Shown here piece after piece: positions 28,915-37,576 of a DNA stretch of 64,000 nucleotides. A program made the position numbers and the translations under genes. This stretch comes from JALOKP01 sp963800865 (GTDB lineage Bacteria; Acidobacteriota; Polarisedimenticolia; J045). The number at the start of each line of letters is the position of its first letter. Within the stretch, counting starts at the first letter, position 1. Under the pieces are notes generated by a model. The model saw only the letters and a list, made by a program, of their open reading frames with translations. It did not search any database and was not told the DNA's origin. The DNA lies in assembly GCA_963800865.1 (NCBI GenBank), contig CAWDCL010000004.1, forward strand, positions 2,170,001-2,234,000. Direction: 5' to 3'.

Positions 28915-30254
28915 GCGTCTGCCTCCTCCGGCGACCCGACCCGCGGGCCACCCGCCGTGCGCGCGGCGTCGCGCAGTTCCTCGGCCAACCCCTCGTCCAG
29001 TCCCGCCAGGAACGCCTCGACCGCCGGCACGCCCCCCTCGTAGGCCAGCCCCTTGAGGCCCAGGGAGGGGATGTGCGCGAAGCGCCGCGCGAGCAGCGCG
29101 GCCCAGGCCATGACCGCCTCGCGGTCCTGGTCGGAGAGGTGCGCCAGGTCCTTGCGGAACAGCCGCTCGACCGCCTCCGACGCCGTCTGGCGATAGCGGC
29201 GCTGCAGCGCGCCGAGCAGCGGACCGAGCATCCGGTCGGCCATCGAGCGGCGCAACTCGAGCAGCGACTCGTCGATCAGCGCCCGGGCGTCGGCCAGCTC
29301 GAGCAGGCGCTCGCTCCGGTTCGACTCGGCCTCGGCGATGACCTCTTCCATCCCGAGCCGCGGCACGCCGGCGGCGCGGGCGTCGGCGGGGTCGACGTCG
29401 GGCGGCACCGCGAGGTCGATCACCAGCGGCGGTTCGCCCGACGGCGTGCGGGCGGCGATCCGCTCGAGCTCCGCGCGGCGCAGCACCGGCTCGGGCGACG
29501 CGGTCGCCAGCACCAGCGCCTCGACCGCGACCGGCCGCCGCCGGAATTCGTCGAGTGCCACGGCGGTGCCGCCGATCTCGTGCGCGAACTCCTCGGCCCG
29601 CTCGAGCGTGCGGTTGACGACCACCGCCGGCCACGGCGTCTCGGTCATCGCCTTGCCGCACTTGATCGTCATCGGCGAGACGCCGACCAGGGCGTAGGAG
29701 CCGCCGGTCCGGTCGAGCCGTTCCTTGAGGTGGTCGATCGCGATCCCGGCCAGCGAGACGTGCCCTTCGCTGACGGCGGTCCGCCGGTGGACCAGCGCGG
29801 CGACCCGCAGCGCCTCCTCCAGCACCAGCGACAGCCGCGGTCCGGCCAGCGACAGGCTGCGGGCGAGGTCGAGCGCGGTGCGCACCTGGCCCGCGATCTC
29901 GGTCTCGCCCGCCCGCGCCGAATCGAGCCCGGCGGCGACGACGAACAGGTGCTCGACCGCCCCCTCGCCGGCCCAGGCGTGAAACGCCCGCTCGGCCTCA
30001 CCGGGGTAGGGCGCGCGCCCCTCGAGCGCGGCGAACAGGCGCGGCCGGAAGGCGGCGAGCGGCGCCTTGCCGTCGGTGGCGAAGGCGATCTCGACCCGGT
30101 TGCAGGTCGCCAGGTAGACCAGCTCGTGGACCCCGGCCTCGCGCGCGATCTCGGGGAGCCGCCGCGGCCGCTCCTCGACCGGGATCGTGAAGCGGGCGAG
30201 GGCCTCCGGCCCCCCCTTGCGCCACGGGATCCCGATCACGCCGATGCGGTCCAT
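28911..30254 (-). CDS. hemA: Glutamyl-tRNA reductase with altered nucleotide-binding loop
   Basis: The 447-residue enzyme reduces glutamyl-tRNA to glutamate-1-semialdehyde, the first step of C5 heme synthesis. The catalytic cysteine C51 lies in 'YLATCNRVEI'. The central Rossmann domain lacks the usual GxGxMG loop: residues 187-201 read 'YALVGVSPMTIKCGK', although the following 'VVVNRTLERAEEFA' is normal. The C-terminal dimerisation helix is present. AGAGGAG before ATG 30254 selects this start over an upstream in-frame one. First gene of the heme operon. Confidence 0.9.
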   Translation of the reverse strand: MDRIGVIGIPWRKGGPEALARFTIPVEERPRRLPEIAREAGVHELVYLATCNRVEIAFATDGKAPLAAFRPRLFAALEGRAPYPGEAERAFHAWAGEGAVEHLFVVAAGLDSARAGETEIAGQVRTALDLARSLSLAGPRLSLVLEEALRVAALVHRRTAVSEGHVSLAGIAIDHLKERLDRTGGSYALVGVSPMTIKCGKAMTETPWPAVVVNRTLERAEEFAHEIGGTAVALDEFRRRPVAVEALVLATASPEPVLRRAELERIAARTPSGEPPLVIDLAVPPDVDPADARAAGVPRLGMEEVIAEAESNRSERLLELADARALIDESLLELRRSMADRMLGPLLGALQRRYRQTASEAVERLFRKDLAHLSDQDREAVMAWAALLARRFAHIPSLGLKGLAYEGGVPAVEAFLAGLDEGLAEELRDAARTAGGPRVGSPEEADA

Positions 30255-30330
30255 CCGGCTCCTCTGGCCCGGCCCCGTCTCCCCGGTCCGGTCGCCTGGG
30301 GAGAGGATTACCACCGGGAAAGCCGACAAG

Positions 30331-30346
30331 TGTCACAGGAATGTCA
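30331..30346. repeat. Pair of TGTCA direct repeats upstream of hemA
   Basis: TGTCA occurs at 30331-30335 and 30342-30346, start points 11 bases apart, about 80 bases upstream of the hemA start. Same-face spacing on the helix is what tandem OmpR-type subsites show, but this is only suggestive. Confidence 0.35.
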
Positions 30347-30406
30347 GCGGGGGACAAACCACCCCCGGGACGCCGCGCAGCGCCGGTGCAGGGGCCGGCC
30401 CGCCCG

Positions 30407-32146
30407 TCAGGGGCAGACGGTGATCTCGGCGTCCCGCTTGGCGTTGCCCCAGGTCCCGGCGGAGGCCCCGACCCGGGCCCGGACGAGGTAGTAGGTGCCG
30501 TCGCCCGCGGCCGGGTTGGGCGAGAAGTCGCCGTAGGTCGTCGCCGGCTGGTTGCACGACGGCCCGGTCGCGCCGGAGAAGTTCTTCGCCGAGCGGAGCG
30601 CCGAAAGCAGGCCGCGGGCGACGTCGTAGCCGGTGGCGTCGGGCGTTACGGCCCAGCGCAGCATGGTCCTGTTGCTGGCCGGCGGGTCGAAGCGCAGCAG
30701 CGTCACGTCGTTGATCGCCCCGGCCTTCGTGAAGTAGGTGTAGAAGAGCTGCTTGGTCCCGACGGTCCGCAGGCGTGCGTAGGCGACGAGCGTGTCGTTC
30801 GAGGCGTTCCCCGCGACGACGGGAAGGCCCTCACTGCGCCCGGCGATCGGTCGCCGCACCGGCTGCGGCTGCGTGTACGTGGCGCCGGAGTCGTTGGACA
30901 CGGTGTAGTAGATCCGGCGCGCGTTGTACGGGCCGTCGCGCAGGACCCGCCGCAGCCGGCCGTTCGGGATCGCCGCCAGGTCCCACTGGTCGGTCCCCGG
31001 CAGCAGCGAGCGGTCCGGATGGGTCTCGTTCGTCGTCAGCCGCAGGTCGGTGCCGAAGCTCGTCCCGCCGTTGGTCGAGCGGTCGGCGTAGAAGTCGGAG
31101 AACGACCACTCGCCGAACGTGTCGGGATCGCTCTCGACCCAGCCGGTCTGGTAGAGGTTCGCGGCCGACTCGATGATCAGGGCGGGCAGCGTGATCGCGC
31201 GGTTGGCCGGCGGGTTGGTGGCGCGGATCGAGACCGAGCTGCCCCAGGCCCCGCCGTCGTTGGTGCTCTTCGCGAAGCCGACGCGGCCGGTGAGCGTGTT
31301 GCTGCGGTGCGTCAGCAGGACGGCGCCGTTCGAATCCGCGACCCCGACCGAGGGCTGGCAGTTGCCGCTGGCCTTGATGTCGGCCGGGCTGCCCCAGCTC
31401 ACGCCGCGGTCGCTGCTGCGCCGCTGGCGGATCACCGAGGTCCCGCAGTCGTTGGTCGCGTCGTCGTAGTTGGTGTCCCAGACGATCCAGACGAAGCCGT
31501 TGCGGGCCGCCAGCGACGCGACCCGCGTCGGCGGAGCGGGGCTGGGGATCGGAGCGATCTCGGAGGGGGGCGAAAAGGTCGTGCCACCGTTGGTACTGCG
31601 CGCGTACTGGACCGAGAGGTTCGGCCGGACCCACATCACGTGGATCACGCCCGCGTCGTCGACCGCCATCGACGCCGTCCACTTCCAGAAGATCGTGCTG
31701 TTGACGGGCGTGGTGGTCGTCGCGGCCCAGGTCGCGCCGCCGTCGGTGCTCTTCACGACCCAGAGATTGCGCGGGGCGGTCGCCGGGTCGACCGCGGCGG
31801 GGTCGGCGGTCCCGACGAGCACGTAGAGACTCGAGCCCGACTGCGCGATCGAGAGCGGGAACTTGTCGTAGTCCAGCGCCGGCTCGAGGCCCGGCAGTTC
31901 GACCTCGAGGCCGAAGGTCAGCGGGCCGCCGTCCGGAAAGCTGTCGCACGCATCGCCCAGCCCGTCGGTGTCGGTATCGGCCTGGTTGGCGTTGGCGCTG
32001 TAGACGCAATTGTCGCGCTCGTCGGGAATGCCGTCGTTGTCGTAGTCGCCGGGCGCAGCGAACGCCGGCGACGGGAAGAGGACGAGGGCGCACGCCAGAC
32101 AGGCGCCCACCGCGACCGGAAGCAGCGAGCGAAGAGACGACGACAC
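30407..32146 (-). CDS. Exported calcium-binding/beta-propeller protein
   Basis: 579 residues. Signal peptide 1-30 ('ACALVLFPSPAFAA') is followed by thrombospondin type-3-like calcium repeats ('DYDNDGIPDERDNC', 'ADTDTDGLGDACDS'). Repeated BNR/sialidase-like blades come next ('STDGGATWAA', 'STNGGTTFSP', 'SSDRGVSWGS', 'STNDGGAWGS', 'STNGGTSFGT', 'SNDSGATY'), and a C-terminal beta domain. It lacks the sialidase catalytic pattern I would look for, so it is a surface or secreted propeller of unknown ligand. GTG 32146 with GGAGG selects the start; the longer open frame is spurious. Confidence 0.8.
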   Translation of the reverse strand: MSSSLRSLLPVAVGACLACALVLFPSPAFAAPGDYDNDGIPDERDNCVYSANANQADTDTDGLGDACDSFPDGGPLTFGLEVELPGLEPALDYDKFPLSIAQSGSSLYVLVGTADPAAVDPATAPRNLWVVKSTDGGATWAATTTTPVNSTIFWKWTASMAVDDAGVIHVMWVRPNLSVQYARSTNGGTTFSPPSEIAPIPSPAPPTRVASLAARNGFVWIVWDTNYDDATNDCGTSVIRQRRSSDRGVSWGSPADIKASGNCQPSVGVADSNGAVLLTHRSNTLTGRVGFAKSTNDGGAWGSSVSIRATNPPANRAITLPALIIESAANLYQTGWVESDPDTFGEWSFSDFYADRSTNGGTSFGTDLRLTTNETHPDRSLLPGTDQWDLAAIPNGRLRRVLRDGPYNARRIYYTVSNDSGATYTQPQPVRRPIAGRSEGLPVVAGNASNDTLVAYARLRTVGTKQLFYTYFTKAGAINDVTLLRFDPPASNRTMLRWAVTPDATGYDVARGLLSALRSAKNFSGATGPSCNQPATTYGDFSPNPAAGDGTYYLVRARVGASAGTWGNAKRDAEITVCP

Positions 32147-32295
32147 CGGACCTCCTACCCGACCGGAACGCACCCTCCCCGGGGGTGCCCGGCCGGCGTC
32201 CGTGCCCTTGGTGTACCGCGAATCCGCCGAATCGCAAGTCGCCGGCCCGATTCGCGCATCCGCCGGCGTTCGCAGCCGGCGGTAGACTGCCCCCG

Positions 32296-33399
32296 ATGTC
32301 CGAACGGCCGAGCGGCCCTTCCCTCGAGAGCGCCCTCCGCGCCCTGGGCGCGGTCCGCGGCGACCTCGCCTGCCCCGATCCGGCCGAGCCCGGCGCCGTC
32401 CGCTGCCTCGCCTGCGCTCACCGCTGCCTCCTGCGGCCCGGGCGCGCCGGGATCTGCAAGGTCCGATTCCACACCGAGGGCGCGCTGCTGGTCCCCTGGG
32501 GCTACACCGCCGGTGGCCTCTCCCCCGACCCGATCGAGAAGAAGCCCTTCTTCCACGTGCGGCCGGGGTCGATCGCGCTCTCCTTCGGGATGCTCGGCTG
32601 CGACATGCACTGCAGCTACTGCCAGAACTGGTACACCTCGCAGGCGCTGCGCGACCCCTACGCCGGCGTGGCGGTGGCACCGGTGCAGCCCGAGGCGATC
32701 GCCGAAGCCGCGCGGCGGACCGGCGCGGCGGCCGTCGTCAGCACCTACAACGAGCCGCTGATCACCGCCGAGTGGGGGGCCGCGGTCTTCGACGCCTGCC
32801 GCGCCGCGGGCCTGCTGACCGGATTCGTCAGCAACGGCAACGCAACCCCCGAGGTGCTCGACTACCTGGCGCCGCGGCTCGACCTGCTCAAGATCGACCT
32901 CAAGTGCTTCGACGATCGCGCCTACCGCCGGCTCGGGGCGGTACTGGCCAACGTCTGCGCGACGATCGAGGGGGCGGTCGCGCGCGGCCTGTGGGTCGAG
33001 GTCGTCACGCTGCTCGTCCCCGGCTTCAACGACGACGCGGCGCAGCTCGCCGCGCTGGCGCGTTTCCTGGCCGGCGTCTCGCGCGACCTGCCGTGGCACG
33101 TGACCGCCTTCCGCCCCACCTACCGGCTGCAGGACCGCGGGGCGACGACGGCCTCCGAACTGGCGCGCGCCGCCGCGATCGGCCGCGAGGCCGGGCTGCG
33201 CTACGTCTACGCCGGGAACGTGCCGGGGCTGGCGGACGAGTCGACCCGCTGCCCGGGCTGCCGGGTGGTGCTGATCGAGCGCCTGGGCTTTTCCGTGCGC
33301 GGCGTCGCGCTGACCGACGACGGCCGGTGCCCGAGTTGCGGGTGGGCTGTCCCCGGGATCTGGCCGCGCGGACGCGTCGCGCTGTCCGCGGCCGGGTAG
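32296..33399 (+). CDS. amrS: AmmeMemoRadiSam-system radical SAM enzyme
   Basis: The 367-residue radical-SAM protein has cluster motif C102-x3-C106-x2-C109 ('GCDMHCSYCQNW'). N-terminal cysteines ('CLAC...CLL...GIC', 37-54) and a C-terminal zinc-ribbon ('CPGC...CPSC') are the layout of the AmrS family. The usual partners AMMECR1 and Memo are not beside it, so the substrate stays unknown. A TAGACT hexamer ends 7 bases before ATG 32296, suggesting a leaderless or nearly leaderless mRNA. Confidence 0.88.
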   Translation: MSERPSGPSLESALRALGAVRGDLACPDPAEPGAVRCLACAHRCLLRPGRAGICKVRFHTEGALLVPWGYTAGGLSPDPIEKKPFFHVRPGSIALSFGMLGCDMHCSYCQNWYTSQALRDPYAGVAVAPVQPEAIAEAARRTGAAAVVSTYNEPLITAEWGAAVFDACRAAGLLTGFVSNGNATPEVLDYLAPRLDLLKIDLKCFDDRAYRRLGAVLANVCATIEGAVARGLWVEVVTLLVPGFNDDAAQLAALARFLAGVSRDLPWHVTAFRPTYRLQDRGATTASELARAAAIGREAGLRYVYAGNVPGLADESTRCPGCRVVLIERLGFSVRGVALTDDGRCPSCGWAVPGIWPRGRVALSAAG

Positions 33400-33414
33400 C
33401 CGGGCGCGACGCTG

Positions 33415-34398
33415 CTAGTTCGGCACGAATTCGCCGAACCCCTGGGCTTCGAACTCGCGCAGCAGCACGTCGCGCGCCGGCACGCCCGGGGCGTCACCCC
33501 AGAGCGAGGCCCATCGGACGCACCCCTTCAAGTGGTAGCGCTGCACGCTGTTGGGCCCCTTCGGACCGACGCTCGCCTCGGTGTCTTCGCAAAGCCAGGC
33601 CCAGCGCTCGGGATTGCCCCCCTGCTTCTCGCGCGAGGAGAGCACCGTGCCGTCGCGTTCGACGCTCCAGGCCAGGGACGGCCGCGGGAGTCCGAGCCAG
33701 TCTTCCGCGTATTCGACCTTCACCGCGAGCTGCGGCCCGGGCGGAACCTCGATCGCGATCGGCCCCGCGGCGACGCGCGTGTCGAACGTCCAGACGCCGT
33801 CGTCTTCGCGGGGGCGCTCGCGGAACGCCCAGATCAACGTGGTCCCGGGCGGGAGCGGGCGCGCGAAAGTGACCGTCGCGCGCCGGTCGTTCGCGCGGCG
33901 CCCCGGGATGCGAACCAGCAGGCGGCCGTCCAGGTAGAGCGCGAGGTCGGGAGGGTCCTCGTCCACCTCGGAGGCCGCTCGATAGGAGACCGTCCAGCGC
34001 ACGGGAACCGGAGCAGCCGGGTCGGCGACGGGTGCGGCTGCGGGAGGCGCCGGCACCGCCGTGGGGGCGACCGCGGGGGCCCCCGCCGGCGCGGCCGGCG
34101 CCGGGGGCGGCGCACCACCGAGCGCGATCAGTTCGGAGACCACGCGCTGCGGGACCTTGGCCCGGCTCAGGCCGATCAGGTCGTCGGGCGACAGGGGCGC
34201 GACCGCGGGGCGGGTCTTCTGCAGCCACTCCACGATCGCGTTCTCGGAGACGCCGGCACCGCTCATGCGCAGCACGTCCGCCACGACCGGGTCGCGGGGC
34301 GCGTAGGGCACCGGCTCCGGCGCCTGCTCGGCCCGGTGGGCAGCGATGCCTCCGACGAACAGGAACGCCACCAGGATCGACCGCGCTACCTTCGTCAT
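33415..34398 (-). CDS. Exported protein of unknown function, Pro/Ala linker plus beta domain
   Basis: 327 residues. N-terminal signal (about 1-20, 'ILVAFLFVGGIAAH') precedes a helical segment ('VADVLRMSGAGVSENAIVEWL') resembling short helix-turn-helix repeats of periplasmic scaffold proteins. A Pro/Ala-rich linker (about 96-128) and a beta-rich C-terminal half with two Cys follow. It lies 20 bases after the lipoprotein gene and is probably cotranscribed. GGGGAG supports ATG 34398. No family recognised. Confidence 0.65.
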   Translation of the reverse strand: MTKVARSILVAFLFVGGIAAHRAEQAPEPVPYAPRDPVVADVLRMSGAGVSENAIVEWLQKTRPAVAPLSPDDLIGLSRAKVPQRVVSELIALGGAPPPAPAAPAGAPAVAPTAVPAPPAAAPVADPAAPVPVRWTVSYRAASEVDEDPPDLALYLDGRLLVRIPGRRANDRRATVTFARPLPPGTTLIWAFRERPREDDGVWTFDTRVAAGPIAIEVPPGPQLAVKVEYAEDWLGLPRPSLAWSVERDGTVLSSREKQGGNPERWAWLCEDTEASVGPKGPNSVQRYHLKGCVRWASLWGDAPGVPARDVLLREFEAQGFGEFVPN

Positions 34399-34418
34399 CG
34401 GAACTCCCCTCGCGCCGC

Positions 34419-35123
34419 TCATCGCGCGCCGCCGCTGCTCAGCCCCCGGACCGCCTCGCGCACGAGGACCGGCAGCGCGCCGGCCACCTCCCCGGCCGAG
34501 GCGGCCGGGAAGCTGGCCCGCCGCTGGGCCACGACGCGCTGCGAGCCGAGGTCGACGGCCAGCAGGTCGAGCGTCAGCGTGCCGTCCATTCCCCCGGTCT
34601 GCGGCACGACGTAGTCCGGCCGCCCCTCGGGCAGGCTCGGCAGGTGATCCGGCGGCAGCGGGAGGAAACCATCCTCGCGCGGCGACACGCCCTCGCGGGT
34701 CAGCACCGGGAGGATCGCAGTCTGCGCTCCGCGCAGCGCGGGATCGTCGGCCGCCGCGCCGAGGGGCAACTCGGTCCCGGCCCGGTAGCGGCTGCTCCCC
34801 TTGCTGCGCTGCCGCTGCCAGGCCGCGAGCAGCGTGCCGCGCAGCGCGCCGAGCCCCGGATCGTCCGCCCGGTCGCTGACCGAAATCCCCGCTCCGTCGA
34901 GCGCCGTCCGCAGCTCGTACTGCAGCAGCTGGCCGATCTCCGCGTCGCTGATCGCGCTGCCGGGCGCGGCGGCCCGCACCTCGGGGGCGAGCAGAAGCGT
35001 CTGCCCCGGCAGCGCTCGCGGGGTATTCAGGATCGGTGCGCCGCCGCCCGCGCAGCCGGCGAGCAGCGCCGCCGCCGCCAGCAGCGCGGCCCCCCCCGCC
35101 TTTCTCCACCCTCGCTTCGCCAC
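34419..35123 (-). CDS. Lipoprotein of unknown function
   Basis: 234 residues with a lipobox 'LLAGC' at about 20-24. The region 'SDAEIGQLLQYELRTALDGAG' and 'TLTLDLLAVDLGSQRVVAQ' is reminiscent of the CsgG/GNA1162-like periplasmic alpha/beta fold, in which a lipoprotein and partner handle envelope assembly; that link is tentative. It is first of a two-gene unit with the 327-residue exported protein and divergent from the ALDH gene. Confidence 0.65.
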   Translation of the reverse strand: MAKRGWRKAGGAALLAAAALLAGCAGGGAPILNTPRALPGQTLLLAPEVRAAAPGSAISDAEIGQLLQYELRTALDGAGISVSDRADDPGLGALRGTLLAAWQRQRSKGSSRYRAGTELPLGAAADDPALRGAQTAILPVLTREGVSPREDGFLPLPPDHLPSLPEGRPDYVVPQTGGMDGTLTLDLLAVDLGSQRVVAQRRASFPAASAGEVAGALPVLVREAVRGLSSGGAR

Positions 35124-35233
35124 CCTGGCCTCGCTTTCACCGGCTCCGCCCCGGCCCGCCGGGGCCGGCCCCGTCCGGGCCCGGTTCCCGCCGGGAGTAT
35201 AGAATCCGCGTCCCCCCCGGGAGGTTCACCCGA

Positions 35234-36757
35234 ATGGACACGCGCACGATTCTCGAGCGGCTCGGCCTGACCGGCGAGGTCCTCGACGGCCTCGGCGGCG
35301 GACGCGATCGCGAGGCCGCGGCCGGCCCCCTCACCACCTCGGTCAACCCCGCGACCGGCGAGACGATCGCCACGATCCGCACCGCCACCGCCGAACAGGT
35401 GGAGCGCGCGATCGGCCGGGCCCACGAGACCTTCCTCGGCTGGCGCACCGTTCCGGCGCCGCGCCGCGGCGAGCTGGTGCGCGAACTCGGCAACGCGCTG
35501 CGCGACAAGAAGGAAGAGCTGGGTGCGCTGGTCTCGCTGGAGATGGGCAAGATCATCATCGAGGGCCGCGGCGAAGTACAGGAGATGATCGACATCTGCG
35601 ACTTCTCGGTCGGCCTGTCGCGCCAGCTCTACGGCCTGACGATGGCCAGCGAGCGGCCCGGCCACCACCTGCGCGAGATGTGGCACCCGCTCGGCGTCGT
35701 GGGGATCGTCAGCGCGTTCAACTTCCCGGTCGCGGTCTGGAGCTGGAACTCCGCGATCGCCGCCGTCTGCGGCGACACGATGGTCTGGAAGCCGGCCTCC
35801 GACACGCCGCTGACGGCGATCGCGGTGCAGCGGATCTGCGACGAGGTGATGGCGAAGCACGACGCGTGGGGCGTGTTCAACCTGGTGATCGGCCCGGGCC
35901 GCTCGGTCGGCGAAACGCTGGTCAAGGACCCCCGGATCCCGCTGATCTCCGCCACCGGCTCCTGCACGATGGGGCGCCGCATCGCGTCGGTCGTCAACGA
36001 CCGCTTCGGCCGGATGATCCTCGAACTGGGCGGGAACAACGCCCTGGCGGTGATGGACGACGCGGACCTGGACCTCGCGGTGCGGGCCGTGCTCTTCGGG
36101 GCCGTCGGAACGGCCGGTCAGCGCTGTACGACGACGCGGCGCCTGCTGCTCCAGAAAGGGATCGCCAGGCCCTTCCTCGAGCGGCTGGTCAAGGCCTACA
36201 AGCAGGTGCGGATCGGCGATCCGCTCGACCCCTCGACCGTGATGGGGCCGCTGGTCAACGCCCAGGCGATCGACGACATGATGGCCGCGCTCGAGGTCGT
36301 GCGGAAGCAGAACGGCGAGATCCTCACCGGCGGCCACCGGCTCGACCGGCCGGGCTTCTTCGTCGAGCCGACGATCGTCCGGGCGCGCGCCGACATGCCG
36401 ATCGTCGCCGAGGAGACCTTCGCCCCGATCCTCTACGCGATCGAGGTGACCGACGTCGACGAGGCGATCCGCGTCAACAACATGGTCCCGCAGGGGCTCT
36501 CGTCGTCGATCTTCACCAACAGCCTGCGCGACGCCGAGAAGTGGACCTCGGCCGCCGGCAGCGACTGCGGGATCGCCAACGTCAACGCCGGCACCTCGGG
36601 GGCCGAGATCGGCGGGGCATTCGGCGGCGAGAAGGAGACGGGCGGCGGCCGGGAGGCCGGGTCGGACTCCTGGAAGGCCTACATGCGCCGCCAGACCTGC
36701 ACGATCAACTACGGGCGGGACCTGCCGCTGTCGCAGGGGATCCACTTCGGGGACTGA
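35234..36757 (+). CDS. ALDH7-family aldehyde dehydrogenase (alpha-aminoadipic semialdehyde type)
   Basis: The 507-residue NAD-dependent aldehyde dehydrogenase has general base E264 in 'LELGGNNA' and catalytic cysteine C298 in 'GQRCTTTRRL'. 'SAFNFPVAVWSWN' and C-terminal 'GIANVNAGTSGAEIGGAFGGEKETGGGREAGSD' features are the antiquitin/AmaB signature, placing it in lysine (aminoadipate semialdehyde/piperideine-6-carboxylate) catabolism or general aldehyde detoxification. TATAGAAT at 35198-35205 may be its -10 region. No other lysine-degradation gene is near. Confidence 0.88.
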   Translation: MDTRTILERLGLTGEVLDGLGGGRDREAAAGPLTTSVNPATGETIATIRTATAEQVERAIGRAHETFLGWRTVPAPRRGELVRELGNALRDKKEELGALVSLEMGKIIIEGRGEVQEMIDICDFSVGLSRQLYGLTMASERPGHHLREMWHPLGVVGIVSAFNFPVAVWSWNSAIAAVCGDTMVWKPASDTPLTAIAVQRICDEVMAKHDAWGVFNLVIGPGRSVGETLVKDPRIPLISATGSCTMGRRIASVVNDRFGRMILELGGNNALAVMDDADLDLAVRAVLFGAVGTAGQRCTTTRRLLLQKGIARPFLERLVKAYKQVRIGDPLDPSTVMGPLVNAQAIDDMMAALEVVRKQNGEILTGGHRLDRPGFFVEPTIVRARADMPIVAEETFAPILYAIEVTDVDEAIRVNNMVPQGLSSSIFTNSLRDAEKWTSAAGSDCGIANVNAGTSGAEIGGAFGGEKETGGGREAGSDSWKAYMRRQTCTINYGRDLPLSQGIHFGD

Positions 36758-36778
36758 GGGCGCGGAGCCCGGCGGGCG

Positions 36779-36803
36779 GGGGCGGGACGGACCGTCCCGC
36801 CCC
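36779..36803 (+). terminator. Strong GC hairpin after the ALDH gene
   Basis: A perfect 12-base inverted repeat (GGGGCGGGACGG, one central A, then its complement) starts 21 bases after the stop. There is no T-tract, so intrinsic termination is uncertain, but it is the most stable simple hairpin seen between genes here. Confidence 0.45.
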
Positions 36804-36826
36804 GGCGGCTCCCGGCCCCGGGACGC

Positions 36827-36863
36827 GGGCGCCCGCCCGCCAGGGGTTGGCGGGCGAACGCCC
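36827..36863 (+). promoter_or_regulatory. Long stem-loop upstream of infC
   Basis: An outer 5-bp stem (GGGCG 36827-36831 with CGCCC 36859-36863) and an inner 9-bp stem (36834-36842 with 36848-36856) enclose a GGGGT loop. It lies 115 bases before infC and may belong either to termination of the ALDH mRNA or to an infC leader. IF3 genes are often controlled through structured leaders, but no known motif was recognised. Confidence 0.4.
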
Positions 36864-36978
36864 CCGGAATCTAGGTTAGGATGGTAGGACGTGGTGCCCA
36901 CGCGTGGGGCACCGCCGCGGCGTCCGGGGGGACCGGACTCCGCAGAGGCCGCGTAGACTGGAGGCAAGACCGCCCCGG

Positions 36979-37557
36979 ATGAGCCCAGAGCATCAGGAAC
37001 GTCACGATCTTCCGCAGGTTCGGATCAACGAACGGATTCACTTCTCTCCCGTCCGCCTGATCGACGAGGAAGGTGGCCAGGTCGGCATCGTTCCCGTCGA
37101 AGACGCGCTGCGCATGGCGCAGGAACGCGGACTGGACCTCGTCGAAGTCGCCCCCGACGCCCGACCGGTCGTCTGCCGCATCATGGACTTCGGTCGCTTC
37201 CGGTTCGAGCAGCAGAAGAAGGCGCGAGCGGCGAGCAAGAAGCAGCACACGGTCGAGATCAAGCAGATCAAGTACCGCCCGGCGATCGACGACCACGACT
37301 TCGACACCAAGACGAAGAAGGTCCGCGATTTCCTCTCCGAGGGTCACAAGGTCCGCGTCACCGTGATGTTCCGCCGCCGCGACATGCGCCGGCCGGAGAA
37401 CGGCCAGCGCGTGCTGCAGCAGGTGATCGACACGGTGCAGGACGTCGGCCAGGTCGAGGACCGCTCGCGGATGGACACCGGCCGCGACCTTTCGGTCACG
37501 ATCGCGCCCGCCAAGAAGGCCGAAGCGCCCGCCAAGGGAAGCGAGGCCCGCGCGTAA
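36979..37557 (+). CDS. infC: Translation initiation factor IF-3
   Basis: The 192-residue protein starts 'MSPEHQERHDL' then 'VRINERIHFSPVRLIDEEG'. It has the IF3-N/linker pattern 'LVEVAPDARPVVCRIMDFG' and an IF3-C domain with 'VRVTVMFRRRDMRRPENG'. IF3 binds the 30S subunit and checks start-codon selection; many infC genes use rare start codons, but here a plain ATG fits the family N-terminus. A TAGACT hexamer is at 36954-36959. Unusually, rpmI and rplT do not follow; the next gene is convergent after 19 bases. Confidence 0.95.
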   Translation: MSPEHQERHDLPQVRINERIHFSPVRLIDEEGGQVGIVPVEDALRMAQERGLDLVEVAPDARPVVCRIMDFGRFRFEQQKKARAASKKQHTVEIKQIKYRPAIDDHDFDTKTKKVRDFLSEGHKVRVTVMFRRRDMRRPENGQRVLQQVIDTVQDVGQVEDRSRMDTGRDLSVTIAPAKKAEAPAKGSEARA

Positions 37558-37576
37558 CCGCGGAGTCCCCGCCGCC

